DNA of 64,000 bases, from the NCBI RefSeq assembly GCF_963082655.1, contig NC_081555.1, forward strand, positions 150,276,005 through 150,340,004, given 5' to 3'. Positions 10,410 through 22,476 of the stretch are shown one piece after another; position 1 is the stretch's first letter, and each line of letters opens with the position of its first letter. This stretch comes from Stomoxys calcitrans (taxonomy: Eukaryota; Arthropoda; Insecta; Diptera; Muscidae). Made by a program: the position numbers and the translations under genes. Below the pieces are notes generated by a model, which was not told the origin of the DNA, did no database searches, and saw only the letters and a list, made by a program, of their open reading frames with translations.

Positions 10410-13255
10410 CATTTCCGAACACCCAGCTTTAGCAGATTCTGAATGTTGAATTTTCAGCAAAATCCTTACTGAACCTCTATTAAGTTCGGTAATTGACAAC
10501 ACTGCTAAATCTTTGTTTGATTACATTTTTGCATGTTTGATCAGGAGGTGCTACAAAGCAGCAACCAATGGCTTGCGGAAAAACAATCTGGCAACCATAG
10601 GCATAACATCAGTCTTTTCGCTAGAGGATCTCAAAACTACTTCTCTCTTTTATTCTTCCTACATGAAAGTAATCAACTCAGAACCAGATTTTCTATTCGT
10701 ATCCTTGACAACAACACCTGCACTTAACCGCCCTTTTGGATGCGGCCCACCGTAAAATTTTCTTGCCTTGCGCACTATGGAAGAAAAAAAAAATATGTGT
10801 ATGAATTTGATTTCGAATTTGTATGAATGGAACAACCATGGGTAAATGGTTGTCGGTAGGAAGGTAGTTTGGTAGGTAGGTCGTCGTCGGTTGGATAATA
10901 CACTCACTGCCGAACACACCGTTGGTGGTGGTGGCATAGATGGATGTGGAGATGGTGGCGGTGGATGTGTGTGGATGGATGAATGGAATGGAATGGAATG
11001 GCATGGTTGGTATGGTGGTCTACGGATGGATATGCGCCGGGCGCGAGAGTACGTACCACTAGATGGATTGTTGGATGGATGGATGGATATTAGGGCAACA
11101 GTTGTGTGTTAAGTAAGCTGCCGAGCAGTAGTTTTGTTGTAGTCCATCGGCTATGGGTGAGTTTGCTTCAAAGGAAGACAAAAACAACAACAACAACAAC
11201 ATTCGACAAAAACCCCGTAAAAACAACAACAACAGCAACAATAATAACTCGCATTACGACGACGGCTACGGCTACGACAACGATGTTGTGACAATTTTTT
11301 CGAGCAAAGCCACCGTTTGTTGATTCAGTTTTAGTTTGGTGTTGTCGTCGTGTTGTGCTCTTGGTCGTCGTCTCGTAATCGTCATCGTTGTCGAGGTAAC
11401 CGAAAACACACACAAAAATTAATATATATATATTGTATGAGCCCCCTAAACCATTAAATGAGGCACAGGTTGCGGTGAAAACCAAAAATTGTCCATATTC
11501 GCATTTATTTTTCTCCTCCGCCTAACTAACTCAACTTTGCAACGGAGACAAGAAAAAGAAATATCAAAAAAAAGAGAAGAACAAAAAATCACTTAAATAT
11601 TTTTTTTTAATTACATAAAAATTATCATAATTGAGCAGAAAAAAAATGAAATTAAAAAATGCTCATTAAAATGTCATAAAGTTGGATGTTTTTGTGTGGA
11701 CCCAAAAAAAAGTGAAACAATTAAAAAGTCATAAAGAAAACGGTGATTTTGTGAGTTAAACCCCCTCCCAACACCCATCAATTAAAGAGAATCTCAAACT
11801 ACTCTATTGAAGATAACAACAACAACAACAACCGTGTTAAAGTAAATAACTTCTGTTTTGTACACAAACAACAACAACAAGAACCATGAAGAGTCATAAA
11901 CATTCTGCTGTTACGCTGCTCTAACAACACTCTTCTACTCTAAAACACCTGAGCCATGCAAATCAACATCGACAACAACAACGTCAACAACAACAACAAC
12001 AAAAGAAATCAAAATAATCTTTGGCTCATTGTATGAATGATCCTCTTTAAGGTGCTTTGAAACCGGCCGCATCAAATCAAAAAACAATCAACACATTACA
12101 CTTGTGCTGCTGTTGTTGTTGTGGTTGTTGTTGGTGGTGGTGGGGTTGTTGTTTTTGTTAATTCTCGTTTAAATTGGGGTGTGCCCACAGTGCGAATGTC
12201 TGTTGCATGCGAATGGTGTTTTGTCAAAAAAAAACCGAAACCAACATAAAAAAAAAACAACAAAGTCAATCTTGTTTGATTTGAAATTTATTGACATTTT
12301 TGATGGGGCATATTGCCTACTGCGGCGTGCTTCCAACGTTTCTCTGGCCATGCCATCACAGCTCGTTATGACAGTTGTTGCCCGTCGTGGTAGTCATCGC
12401 CGTTTTCGTTGTCTGTCACTGCCGCCGCCTTACGCGTGCTAAGCTGCTGTGTGTGGCGTTTTGTTTATCTTTGGGTTCGATCTGTGGCTTCGATCATTAA
12501 ACGGCAGTTTTGAATCAAGTGAATCGCTATGCGGTGCGGGGCTTAAAGTTAAGGCGGCAATCATAGCGTGTACCGCTTCTACTACGTCTCGCACACAAGT
12601 GTCAAATCATTTTCAAATAAATTTATATCTAAATGACCAATTTCGTTTTTCAATGTTGTTTTTGGAGTGGAGTGGAGTGGAGTGGAGTGGAGTGGAGTGT
12701 AGTGTTATTCAACAGTGAGTGAGTGTAGTGTAGTGTCTTTGCCGTCTTCTTCAACGTTAATAACAAATCAACCATCAGCACGTGATATCAATTCGAGTTT
12801 TTTTTTGTGTGTGCGTTTTTGTTGTTGTTAATTTTTGTGATTTTAATTGCCTGAGATCTTAAACACAGCGTGCAAGTGAGATCAAGCAAAAAAAAAACAA
12901 ATATTGAAGATTCGTTTGATTGAATGCGATATTAACACGTTTAATGCCCCCTACCAATGTAATGCAATGCCATGAGTGAGTGAGTGAGTGTAGCCTCTGC
13001 AGAGAGTTGGCAACTCCTGCGAAACAAGTGTTATTTTTTTTTCTCTTTCTCTTATCAAAAACTGTTTGGTGAAAATTGACAGACAGCTGGAGAAGAAATC
13101 GCAAAGCTAGTCTTTTGAAGTAGGAAAAAAGCAGTGAAAAACCACAACAACAACAACAATTGTAAAAAAAAAATCAATATCAAACTAATTGCAAACATAC
13201 ATCTTACTAATTAATGCCACTAAATTAAGTTGATTTGGTCTTCTGTCACATTCAG
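10410..13255 (+). promoter_or_regulatory. Unique CAA-rich stretch; possible promoter or 5' UTR
   Basis: No coding gene is supported. The stretch is free of the window's transposon families and is packed with (GGAT)n and (GGAAT)n (10975-11000, 11070-11090), (CAA)n (11187-11200, 11817-11832, 11868-11880, 11965-12002), (TTG)n and a (GGAGT)n run (12665-12700). CAA-rich sequence of this kind is common in 5' UTRs of fly developmental and neural genes. That comparison is general knowledge; transcription here is inference. Confidence 0.25.
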
Positions 13256-13310
13256 GTGCTTTAAATTAATTTGATACGTGAACAAAGCGGCTACCATTAA
13301 ACGGGAAAAT
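13256..13310 (+). other. Candidate short non-coding exon
   Basis: A pyrimidine-containing acceptor (CTTCTGTCACATTCAG, ending at 13255) precedes 55 bp that end in GGGAAAAT followed by a strong donor, GTAAGTGAAG, at 13311. Such a layout would suit a small 5' UTR exon downstream of the CAA-rich stretch. Splice-like signals arise by chance, so this is only a candidate. Confidence 0.2.
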
Positions 13311-13619
13311 GTAAGTGAAGTGATTTCAAAGAAAATTAAAAAATTTTTGTTATATTTTAATCTAAATATGAAATAGTACTGTGAGTGAAGATTTTTAAGT
13401 TTGACAGTTGAAATCGTCTATTGGTAAGGGACCAAGTTTCATCCGAATCAGTTAAACATATGCTAGAACTATGGAAGTTAAAATTAGGCTGGACAAGATG
13501 AATGAGGGTGATTTGTATAACATTTGACATTGATATCATTGTTGCTGGCAATTTCAAGTTCCGCAACTCTGCCCGGCATTCTCATTCAAGTCCTTAGGCG
13601 TTATACCTCGAATTCTTAG

Positions 13620-13675
13620 TAGCGCAGATAAAAAACGGCATTTATAAGGGACATCCCCTGCGCCTTGGTTGAAAT
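13620..13675 (+). mobile_element. 3' tail remnant of family A LINE
   Basis: GGGACATCCCCTGCGCCTTG near 13649-13668 matches the 3' tail of the family A copy at about 20329-20348. Only the tail is present, immediately before a tandem-repeat element head. Confidence 0.5.
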
Positions 13676-13793
13676 TAGAAACAAGTAAAAATTTGCCACG
13701 TTCGGACGGGCCGAATCTTGGGAACCACCATGGATTCTGCTAAAAATTTATACAAAATAAATTAAGTTGTAGGGCATAATTCTACATCTTCTA

Positions 13794-14030
13794 TTGGGTT
13801 GCCCAAAAAGTAATTGCGGATTTTTCAAAAGAAAGTAAATGCATTTTTAATAAAAATTAGAATGAACTTTAATCAAATATACTTTTTTTACACTTTTTTT
13901 CTAAAGCAAGCTAAAAGTAACAGCTGATAACTGACAGAAGAAAGAATGCAATTACAGAGTCACAAGCTGTGAAAAAATTTGTCAACGCCGACTATATGAA
14001 AAATCCGCAATTACTTTTTGGGCAACCCAA
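13794..14030 (-). mobile_element. Mariner MITE copy 1 (237 bp)
   Basis: Inverted ends TTGGGTTGCCCAAAAAGTAA and its complement, flanked by TA at 13792-13793 and 14031-14032. Family traits are described at the 21213 copy. It lies near the head of the tandem-repeat element, so it inserted later. Confidence 0.92.
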
Positions 14031-14516
14031 TAGAACAAAATATTGGATTTTTTGGTTGCCATCCGATCCGATCTTAATATAGACCGATCTAAACCATATA
14101 CGACACGAATGTCGAAAAGCCTAACATAAGTCACTGTGTCAAGTTTCAGCGAAATCGGATTATAAATGTGTCTTTTATGGGGCCAAGACTTAAATCGAGA
14201 TATCGGTTTATATGGGAGCTATATCAAAATCTGAACTGATCTGGGCCAAATTGAAGAGGGCTGACAAAGGGCCTAACACAACTCACTGTCCCAAATGTCG
14301 GCGAAGTCGGCCAATAAATGCTCCTTTTATGGGTCCAAAATCTTAAATCGAGAGATCGGTCTATATGGCAGCTATAGCTAAATTTGGATCGATCTGAGCC
14401 AAATTGAAGAAGAATGTTGAAAGGCCTAACATAACTCACTGTCCCAAATTTTGGGGAAATCGTACAATAAAAGCGTCTTTTTTGGGTTCAAAACCTTAAA
14501 TCGAGAGATCAGTCTA

Positions 14517-14752
14517 AAGGGTGATTTTTTTGAGGTTAGGATTTTCATGCATTAGTATTTGACAGATCACGTGGGATTTCAGACATGGTGTCAAAGAGAA
14601 AGATGCTCAGTATGCTTTGACATTTCATCATGAATAGACTTACTAACGAGCAACGCTTGCAAATCATTGAATTTTATTACCAAAATCAGTGTTCGGTTCG
14701 AAATGTGTTCATTCACCGTAACGTTGCGTCCAACAGCATCTTTGAAAAAATA
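14517..14752 (+). pseudogene. Rearranged transposase fragment: sense N-terminus joined to antisense core
   Basis: The left end AGGGTGATTTTTTTGAGG looks like a transposon terminus. An ATG at 14630 starts MNRLTNEQRLQIIEFYYQNQ, an N-terminal helix-turn-helix region of the transposase type seen at 5.75-6.35 kb. Near 14705 the sequence switches to the opposite strand: read in reverse, 14752-14705 encodes PYFFKDAVGRNVTVN, a core segment equivalent to GPYF...HVTVR of that pseudogene. Thus the middle is deleted and the core piece inverted. It sits inside a 150-bp unit, which resumes at TATGGCAGCT. Confidence 0.75.
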
Positions 14753-15839
14753 TGGCAGCTATAGCCAAATTTGGATCGATCTGAGCCAAATTGAAGAAGA
14801 ATGTTGAAGGGCCTAACATAACTCACTGTCCCAAATGTCTGCGAAGTCGGACAATAAATGTGGCTTTTATGGGTTCAAAACTTAAATCGGTGGATCGGTC
14901 TATATGGCAGCTATATCCAAGTCTGGACCCATCTTGGCCATATTGCAGGATGATGTCGAGGGACTTAACTTAACTCACTGTGCCAAATTTCGTCGACATC
15001 GAACAATAAATGTGGCCTTAAGTCGTCGGATCGGTCTATATGGCAGCTATATTCAAATCTGGAACGAAGTTGACCATATTACAGGAAGATGTCGAGGGGC
15101 TTAACACAACTCACTGTGCCAAATTTCGGCGAAATCGTATAATAAATGCGCCTTTTATGGGTTCAAAACCTTATATCGAGAAATCGGTCTATATGTCAGC
15201 TATATCTAAATCTGGAACGAACTTGACCATATTACAGGAAGATGTCAAGGGGGTTTAACACAACTCACTGTCCCAAATTTCGGCGAAATCGTACAATAAA
15301 TGCGCCTTTTATGGGTTCAAAACCTTATATCGAGAAATCGGTCTATATGTCAGCTATATCTAAATCTGAATCGATCTGGGCCAATTTGAAGAAAGTTGTC
15401 GACTGGTCTAATACAACTCATTGTTCCCAATTTCATCAAAATCGGACAATAAATATGTCTTTTATGGCCCAAGGACCCTAAATCGGCGGATCGGTCTATA
15501 TGGGGGCTATATCAAGAAATAGTCCGATATAGCCCATCTTAGAACATAACCTGCTTATCGACATAAAAAAAATCTGTGCAAGGTTTCAGCTAAATATATT
15601 TATTTTTAAAGACTGTAGCGTGATTTCAACAGACAGAATGTCAGAAGGACGGACATGATTAGATCGTCTTAGATTTTTAAGCTGATCAAGGATATATATA
15701 CTTTATAGGGTTGGAAATAGATATTTAGTTGTGTTGCAAACGGAATGACAAAATGAATATACCCCATCCTTCGGTGGTGGGTATAAAAATCAGTTTTCAA
15801 TCTAAGTTATGCTATGATTTTATATCTTAACCATTGGTA

Positions 15840-16985
15840 ATCCCCAATGGCCCACCTCAATCTCTTTGTACGTCCGCCTTAGTAATTTCGACTGACGGAC
15901 GAACATTGCTAGATCGTCTTAGAATATCAAGATGGTCAAGTATCAGGGATGGAAAATACAAATTATAAAAAGGTACTAAAATGGTACTTTTTGTACCGAG
16001 AGAGTACTTTTTGTCTAAAGGTTTAAAGAATATGGGAGAGCAGGTATATAAAATATATCTCTGGAAAACTTCTGCCTTACCGATTAGAAAATCCCAAAGG
16101 GGTTTTGGTTATCAGACCAAATTTTTTAAGTTTCATTTATATACAACCCTAAACAAAGACGAAGGCGGTCATCTTTCCGCAGAGGTTGGCATATTTATGA
16201 GATATCTAACCAATTATCTCTACGAAGTGGTATCACTATGCAACTCGCCATTCGAAACTCGGCACATCGTTGAGCTAAAACTTTAATCGAACAGCGCTCT
16301 GTAAATGGAAACCGAAGACGAAGGGTTTGCGATATATCCGAGATATACATGTATCGGAGATGATTGGACGAACTTGTGATTGCACAATGATAGTAACCCA
16401 AAAACACAAATCAGATATTAAAATTTCCAGTCAAGTAACTAGGGGAACGCCCCACGCTAACACACCCCAAACGGCCATATAGACCGATTGGTACAATATG
16501 GGACTTAAATGAAAGATACCTGGGAGTCGAGCACGAATCTTATATAGAATTCGAAGACCAATTATCAGTGGTCTGCGTCTCTGACAAAGCTTTCTAGAGG
16601 CTCAATAAGTCAAATAAGCCGACTTGTGCAGGAGGCATCTTTTTCTAAATATGAACTATGATATGCCCTTTTACAATCTCTAAGCGATGGGCATAACGCA
16701 AATTCGACAGTCGTATGGACTTGATTCGATCGGCTTACAATTGAATATCCCTATTTTATTGTGGCAAATTTCGTTAAGTGAATTGTTTGAAAAATTCTTG
16801 TGCTTGAAAAGGTACTAAATCTGTTGCGGGGGTACTGCGAAACTCATCAAGTGGAAAAGTACTGAAAAAAGTATTAAAGTACTGACTTTTCCATCCCTGC
16901 CAAGAATATATACGCTATATAAGCCCCCAGATCAATATTTTGAGGTGTATAGTGTAGTGTATACTCTGGTGGTGGGTGTAAGAAA
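15840..16985 (+). mobile_element. Tail of another tandem-repeat element, split by a hAT-like insertion
   Basis: The conserved tail (GACGGACGAACATTGCTAGA, ATCGTCTTAGAATATCAAGA) runs to 15943 and resumes at 16900 with AAGAATATATACGCTATATA and CTGGTGGTGGGTGTAAG. Nothing of the repeat units is clear here. Confidence 0.6.
15944..16899. mobile_element. Non-autonomous hAT-like element, 956 bp
   Basis: The ends CAGGGATGGAAAA (15944) and TTTTCCATCCCTG (to 16899) are exact inverted repeats. Subterminal GGTACT/AGTACT motifs occur at both ends. The flanking octamers TCAAGTAT and CCAAGAAT match at six of eight bases, consistent with a decayed 8-bp hAT target duplication. The interior (16018-16800) has no recognisable transposase; a 101-codon open frame from 15981 lacks motifs. 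Confidence 0.75.
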
Positions 16986-18425
16986 GATGTGAACCATTTT
17001 GGCTCTTATTTTAACCTTTAAGATGGTCAATAATAATGGCCTAAAAGTAAGTTCTTCTTTATCTGACGTTGTAATTAGCTGCCAATAAATGTAAATAATT
17101 AGATTTCTAATGACCATTTTAGACGGCACATCATGATCGTACTCATCGTGTGTACGTGTACGCTTTTGCCAAAAACAGTTCTTCGATTTTTTCTTCTCTT
17201 TGATTTTCTTTAATTTTTCATACTTTACTTCTCATGTTATAACTTTATTTGTCTGTCAATTAATGATTACACATTTCTTTGTAAATGGTAATCGATAGAT
17301 GCCACCAATACTATTACAATGATCATGTATCAGATGTGTCATGTAAACTCTGCATAATTGTCTTCTCAAGAGTTTCCCTTTTAAACTATCTGTATTCCTC
17401 TCTCCCCAAAATTCAATAAAAAAATAACAAAAAATTTTAAGCCTCTCGCCACAATTTTAGCAATCATCCATACATTCAGGAAGTCTGGAATGGCACATTC
17501 CATTGATTACATGCATATTTTCTATCAATTTAAAATGATTTCCGCCAACATAATGCAGTAAGATTTGAATAAAACTGATGGATGATCCACTGTCCATCAT
17601 TATCTCAACTTTTAGTTTCTCTTATTGGTTGGTGTTGTTTATTGGCAATTTTATGAATTTATGCTGTGTAATATGCATGCACGCTAATTACCTTCGTTGC
17701 TCTCCCAGACGGACCCAATGTGTGCTGGCTAACATAATTTTCGTTTATTGATCTCGATCTCTGCAGAGTCAATTCAATTTCATTTTATTGCTCTTCAAAT
17801 GTGTTGGTGTGTTGGGGGGAGAGGTTTGTTTGACTCACAGGCACGCACATATGCTGAGAGCATCATTGAGCGTATAAAGAGAGTCTGAATCTCTCAACTG
17901 TTTCGTTATCTATGCTTAAATAAGTGAACTGTTATATGTGTATGTGTGTGTGGGAGAAGGTATTCACTCTCAAGTATTGGCATCGATGTAGAATTTTACA
18001 CTTGCGATGCCTTGCCCACAATGGTGTTTGGCTTTGACTTTAAGCATTTTCTATTCATTGTTGTTTTTGCTGTTTTGGTCTCCTTCGTTCTCATCGCCCT
18101 TGTCATTACCATTGATGTCAAATGTGCATTTGTCAAAGGTGTATCTTTAGCTACCTCTCCGCCCTATTGCTTGTCTGATAGTTTGTTCATATCTTTTGAC
18201 AAGCCAAAAATTAGTGATAAGGCTCAAATGCTTTCATAGATCAAGCATGTATGTACGCACACATTTGCATATGCATTAGTCCTACGCTGTTGTTCAGAAG
18301 GTCGCCCACGTCAAAACAAGAGAGGATTGTCTGTGTTGTCTAACTCCAGGTGCCAATCCATTGAAAGTACTTCGATAGTTAAATAGCGATGAAAATTACA
18401 ATATAAAATAAAATATACTTACTAC
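16986..18425. other. Gene-free unique stretch
   Basis: No gene or known repeat was recognised. The stretch is AT-rich, with a short GT run near 17941-17951. A 97-codon open frame from 17946 encodes a hydrophobic stretch (FLFIVVFAVLVSFVLIALVI), but it lacks a family match or a clear gene context and is not called. Confidence 0.5.
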
Positions 18426-18426
18426 C

Positions 18427-18790
18427 AGGGGTGCGGAGTCGAGGAATTTTTAACCGATTCCGGGAAGATTCCTCCATTCCGACTTCGGAGCGGACTACGA
18501 GCTTTTAATTTTAATTATTTTCAACAGTTTCTTTAATTCTTGTTTCTTTCTCTTTCGAGCCGAGCTCAATGATCGGAGATTTTCTTTGTAAATGGGAAAG
18601 GAAAGCCAGAGCACCAACCACTATGGGACGCGTTTCGTCTTTGGTTAGAAGACTTTTGAACCATATTACGTGTGATGGCTTCAAGGGCCATGCGTTGGTA
18701 TGTTGTATTAAATTGTATTTGTTGCGAAAACGCATCTATGAAACAATTACCACATTAACCACGCTCGACAACCTTGTCTATTAGCTGTAC
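18427..18790. other. Unclassified repeat remnant before family A copy
   Basis: CAGGGGTGCGGAGTCGAGGA at 18427 with CCGACTTCGGAGC nearby looks like one end of a hAT-type MITE. The rest (18540-18790) is not recognised; it could be 5' UTR sequence of the LINE that follows, since it abuts the start of RT homology. Confidence 0.3.
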
Positions 18791-20352
18791 TTTCTCCGGG
18801 CCCAGACGGTATATCAACACTTGTCTTACGCAAGTATTCTTCGACGCTCGCTCGTCCAATACTCAACTTTTTCAATCTTGCCTTCCGTGCGGGAGTCTTC
18901 CCAGCGCGTTGGAAGGTTGCGAACGTTCGCCCAATACCCAAGAAGAGTGCGGTCAGCAACCCTGAGAATTATCGGCCAATTGCGATATGCTCCGTTCTCT
19001 CCAAGGTCATGGAGAACATGGTTAATCACCATCTTGGGAGGTATTTAGAGTCTAATGGCCTGCTTAGCGACCAACAGTATGGGTTCCGTAGAAATCGCTC
19101 TACGGGCTACCTCATGGCACTTCTGTCGGAACGTTGGAGTCGCTCAATCCACCAGTTTGGTGAGAATAAGGTTGTGGCTCTGGATATCTGCAAAGCATTT
19201 CATAGGGTCTGGCACGATGCACTGCTATCAAAGCTGGTCGCATTTGATGTCGGTAATGGCTTCGTTCGATTTATTTCGAGCTTTCTCAGAGATCGCACTA
19301 TTCGAGTCGTTATAGATGGGCTCTCATCCAATGAGCCCGAATTGACCGCAGTTGTACCCCAGGGCTCTGTTCTTTCTCCTACTCTTTTTCTAATTTTCAT
19401 CAACGATCTGTTGGGTCAGACATCGAAACCGATCTACTCATTTGCGGATGACAGTAATCTCTGTCATTCGTACTCATTCGACCAAAGACCAAGTCTTCGA
19501 GAGATTGAGGATAAGAGGTGGGTTATGGGACGATACACTCTGCCAGGATTTGCTGGCCATTTCTGAGTGGGGTCGAATGAATCGAGTAGATTTTAATGCA
19601 CCGAAGACTCAGTGCTGCTTGTTATCACACAAACGAGTCGCTGGCCCATTACGATCATCTTTGTCTATTAACGCTGTAGATGTTGAGCAATCAGAAGCTC
19701 TTGATGTTCTGGGGCATGAAAATACAAAGTGATGTCCGTTGGGCCAAACATGTATTCGAAGTGTCGAAAGAAGCATTCAAGTGTTTAGGCTTCCTTAAAC
19801 GGTGTAAGAATTACTTCACTCCGTCTGATCTTCTTAACATCTACACCATTTTCATAAGGCCAAAAATGGAGTACAACTCACATGTATAGGCTGGAGCTTC
19901 AAAATCTTCCCTGGAGCTACTGGACCGTGTACAAAGGGGAGCGATGGCGTTGATTGGGGACAGTGGGATATCCAACTCTATTACCTACCTTCATCATCGT
20001 CACAATGTGGGTTGTTTGGCGCTGTTCTATCGGTACTTTCATGGAGTATGTTCCTCTGATATTCGTCTTCTTATTCCTGATGTAAGGATGTATGTCCAGG
20101 AACTCACACCCGTTTGTAATTAATTGGCCAGCGGACCGCACAATGCATTATAGAGAGAATTCTTATTTCGCCCGAACTGTTCGTATGTGGAATCGACTTC
20201 CGGCTAATGTTTTTCCCACCCTCTTTGACATCCAAAGATTTAAGACAAATGTCAATAAGCACTATATCTTTTTTGCCCCCCTCCAATTCCTAATTTCCTC
20301 TCGCCAACGCAAGGCACTGCATTCATAGGGGACATCCCCTGCGTCTTGCCTG
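18790..20352 (+). pseudogene. Family A non-LTR retrotransposon, 5'-truncated, best copy
   Basis: RT homology starts at SPGPDGIS (18797) and one frame stays open to 19566, about 256 codons. The motifs are VFPARWKVANVRPIPKK, NYRPIAICSVLSKVMENM, FRRNRSTGYLMALL, DICKAFHRVWHD (catalytic-block relative with altered residues), VPQGSVLSPTLFLIFINDLL and FADDSNLC (palm motif intact). A frameshift near 19500-19550 moves the rest (LLAISEWGRMNRVDFN) to other frames; RPKMEYNSHV ends at a stop near 19887, and the thumb continues with YRYFHGVCSSDIRLL. The 3' end is near GGGACATCCCCTGCG (20329-20343) and an A-rich tail. The endonuclease is missing, typical of incomplete reverse transcription. It is younger than the copy at 1-4 kb, judged by fewer breaks. 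Confidence 0.9.
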
Positions 20353-20359
20353 ACAGAAA

Positions 20360-21210
20360 AAAAAACATTACGTTATTTGAAATTTCTTTAGATTACCACT
20401 TTCCTAACTCAAGCTAGAATTTTTCTAAGACAGATCTATTCTTGGGTAATTTCGTCACATTCGTCCATCCGTTCAACAGATAGCCAAAATTAAGTTTTTC
20501 ATAGATAAAAATTGTTTCGTACTACGTTTCTGAGTACGGACTTTCAAACTGTTCGAAATGAAATGAATTTTTTTTTTTTCTTAACACAAAAACTAATGAA
20601 AACAAAGTTTTTTAACAAAATTTGAATAAAATTTTTCCTAAGACAAATTTTTAATGACAAGACAAAATTCTAATAAAAGGGTTTTATAAAGGCGATTTTG
20701 TGGTACAAGTTAACCACCACCGCGATATCATTTCCCCCACTCTGTATTTGGTCTGCCCATGCTCTGCGTTTCAAAATAAGAGAGCATTGCTAATTCCAAA
20801 CAAAGGGTGAGGGGAGTTCAGTTACGGCAACCAACCAAGAAACATTCTCATAGAGAACGATCAAGCGGTGCGAGAGAATGAGTATGCTTGAAGAGTTCAC
20901 CATTGGCGTGCGGGTGTGTGTGTGTGTGTGTTGGTGTGATGCGTACTTGGTGTTCTTTGACACGAAGGTTAATCAGTAGCTTAAGCTGCAGGCATGTCGT
21001 TTGCGGTTTAATATGGTTGGCAACGCACATATTTAAACATTGAAGTTTACATTAAAAGGAGTCAAAGTAACTAATTGTCCGTTATGCATCGATTGACGAT
21101 AAGACTTAGATAAAGCCAGAGAGAGAGAGAGAGAGATAGAGCCCGTGAGAGTAAGAGAGATCAGTAAACTACAATAGAGACCATATGTACGAGAACACTT
21201 TTAAGAGTTA
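20360..21210. other. Gene-free stretch with GA and GT tracts
   Basis: No gene is supported. (GT)n lies near 20916-20930 and (GA)n near 21119-21136, the latter a possible GAGA-factor site by analogy with flies. The start (20380-20700) is A/T-rich. Confidence 0.5.
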
Positions 21211-21212
21211 TA

Positions 21213-21449
21213 TTGGGTTGCCCAAAAAGTAATTGCAGATTTTTCATATAGTCGGTATTGACAAATTTTTTCACAGCTTGTGACTCTGTAATTCCATTCT
21301 TTCTTCTGTCAGTTATCAGCTGTTACTTTTAGCTAGCTTTAGAAAAAAAATGTAAAAAAAGTATATTTGATTACAGTTCATTCTAAGTTTTATTAAAAAT
21401 GCATTTACTTTCTTTTAAAAAATCCGCAATTACTTTTTGGGCAACCCAA
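21213..21449 (+). mobile_element. Mariner MITE copy 2 (237 bp), reference copy
   Basis: The inverted repeats begin TTGGGTTGCCCAAAAAGTAA; TA lies on both sides. The ends resemble the mellifera subfamily of mariner from general knowledge. In this orientation the interior holds what looks like a 5' UTR, followed by TTATTAAAAATGCATTTACT, where an ATG would open a transposase frame. The frame meets the right inverted repeat within a few codons, so the gene is deleted. It needs a transposase from elsewhere. Confidence 0.92.
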
Positions 21450-21495
21450 TAATTTAATATGAACTGAAAATCATCAGCATTTATGTTACATATCA

Positions 21496-22045
21496 ATAAA
21501 CTTGATTAACCCGAAGCCTATCGGGTGGACGCAGTCCGAGATAAGGGCGAGGGCGTGAATGCGCATGCAACCCTGTGGAACAGCGAAACGGTCGGTAGGA
21601 CGGCAAAAGTCCTATGGGGGGATCCAGATCGTGAGAAGACGAGACTATTACTGAAACGACGTAAGAAGGAGGTCAGTATAGTTATTGGTATCATAAGGGG
21701 ACACATAGGACTACGGTCTCTTTTATGTTAAATCGGTGCGGCGGTGTGTAGGGCATGCGGGGAAGATGATAAGATGTTGGACCATTTCCTTTGTCATTGC
21801 CCGGCTTTCGCGTCTAACAAATAGCGGCACTTAGGTGGGGATACAATACCAGACATAAACCAATTTAAGGGCGTGGAAAACGATTAAGGATTTTGTAAGT
21901 TGGAAGAAATTCCTAACTTAGATTTTCTTGTTCGAGGTTACTTTTTAGTTTTTGGAGCGCACAACAAGGCGATTAATGGCTTAGGTGTATGTCTATGGGG
22001 CTGATTAATATCTGCAACATTTTTTCAACCTCACTTAACCTATGT
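21496..22045 (+). pseudogene. 3' fragment of family C retrotransposon (RNase H tail, zinc knuckle)
   Basis: It starts with INPKPIGWTQSEIRA-type sequence, continues with LWNSETVGRTAKVLWGDPDR and ends coding with a zinc-knuckle-like CRACGEDDKMLDHFLCHCP near 21758-21810. This is the region after RNase H in I-like elements. The 3' end runs to TTTTTTCAACCTCACTTAAC near 22020-22041, shared with the copy at 24.5 kb. It is frameshifted and carries stops. Confidence 0.8.
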
Positions 22046-22476
22046 GTGTATAAGTGAGCTATAGCATGTCACACTTGAATGAGTTGGCTTGAGAGTTTGA
22101 AGGTTTGAAGATTCCAGGGATGATGAGTGGGAGATTTTTGATATATTGCATGGAGGTAGAGAAAGTGTTTAGACTTTCTTTGGGGTATTTTACTTAGAGG
22201 CAAATTTGAAAAGCTCGATATGCCCAACAAGAATTTAACTAATTTTTACTTTTAGATTTTACCATTAAGTATTATTATTATTTTTATTGGTGTTTTCTAA
22301 TTGGTTTTCCTTTCTTTAATTTTCATGTTGTTGCTTGAAATGGGAACTTTTAAATCATACCAACTGTGTTCTGTGGTAACAGGTAAGCGTTGAAACCCTA
22401 TTTTTTTCATACTTTTTCTAGATTAAGAGTAAAATTTCTATAAATGTTTTGGAACATAGTCCATTTAGATATTCTA

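Larger units (their letters stand above)
13681..15786 (+). mobile_element. Palindrome-headed tandem-repeat element
   Basis: The head ACAAGTAAAA plus a decayed palindrome and GGAACCACCATGG is at 13681. The tail (GACGGACATGATTAGATCG, TCGGTGGTGGGTATAAAAAT) ends near 15786. Between them lie about eight units of ~150 bp, each with GATCGGTCTATATGGCAGCT, CTCACTGTCCCAAAT and a TTTTATGGGTTCAAAA-like block. A mariner MITE and a rearranged transposase fragment interrupt it. No protein is encoded; the open frames follow from the repeat period. It probably depends on enzymes supplied by another element. Confidence 0.8.

Noticed and set aside
17946..18239. 97-codon frame with a hydrophobic stretch
   Set aside because: One membrane-like segment in T-rich DNA is expected by chance; no homologous family is recognised.
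21119..21136. (GA)n as a GAGA-factor element
   Set aside because: GA microsatellites are common in fly DNA, and no promoter or gene is adjacent, so no regulatory role is called.
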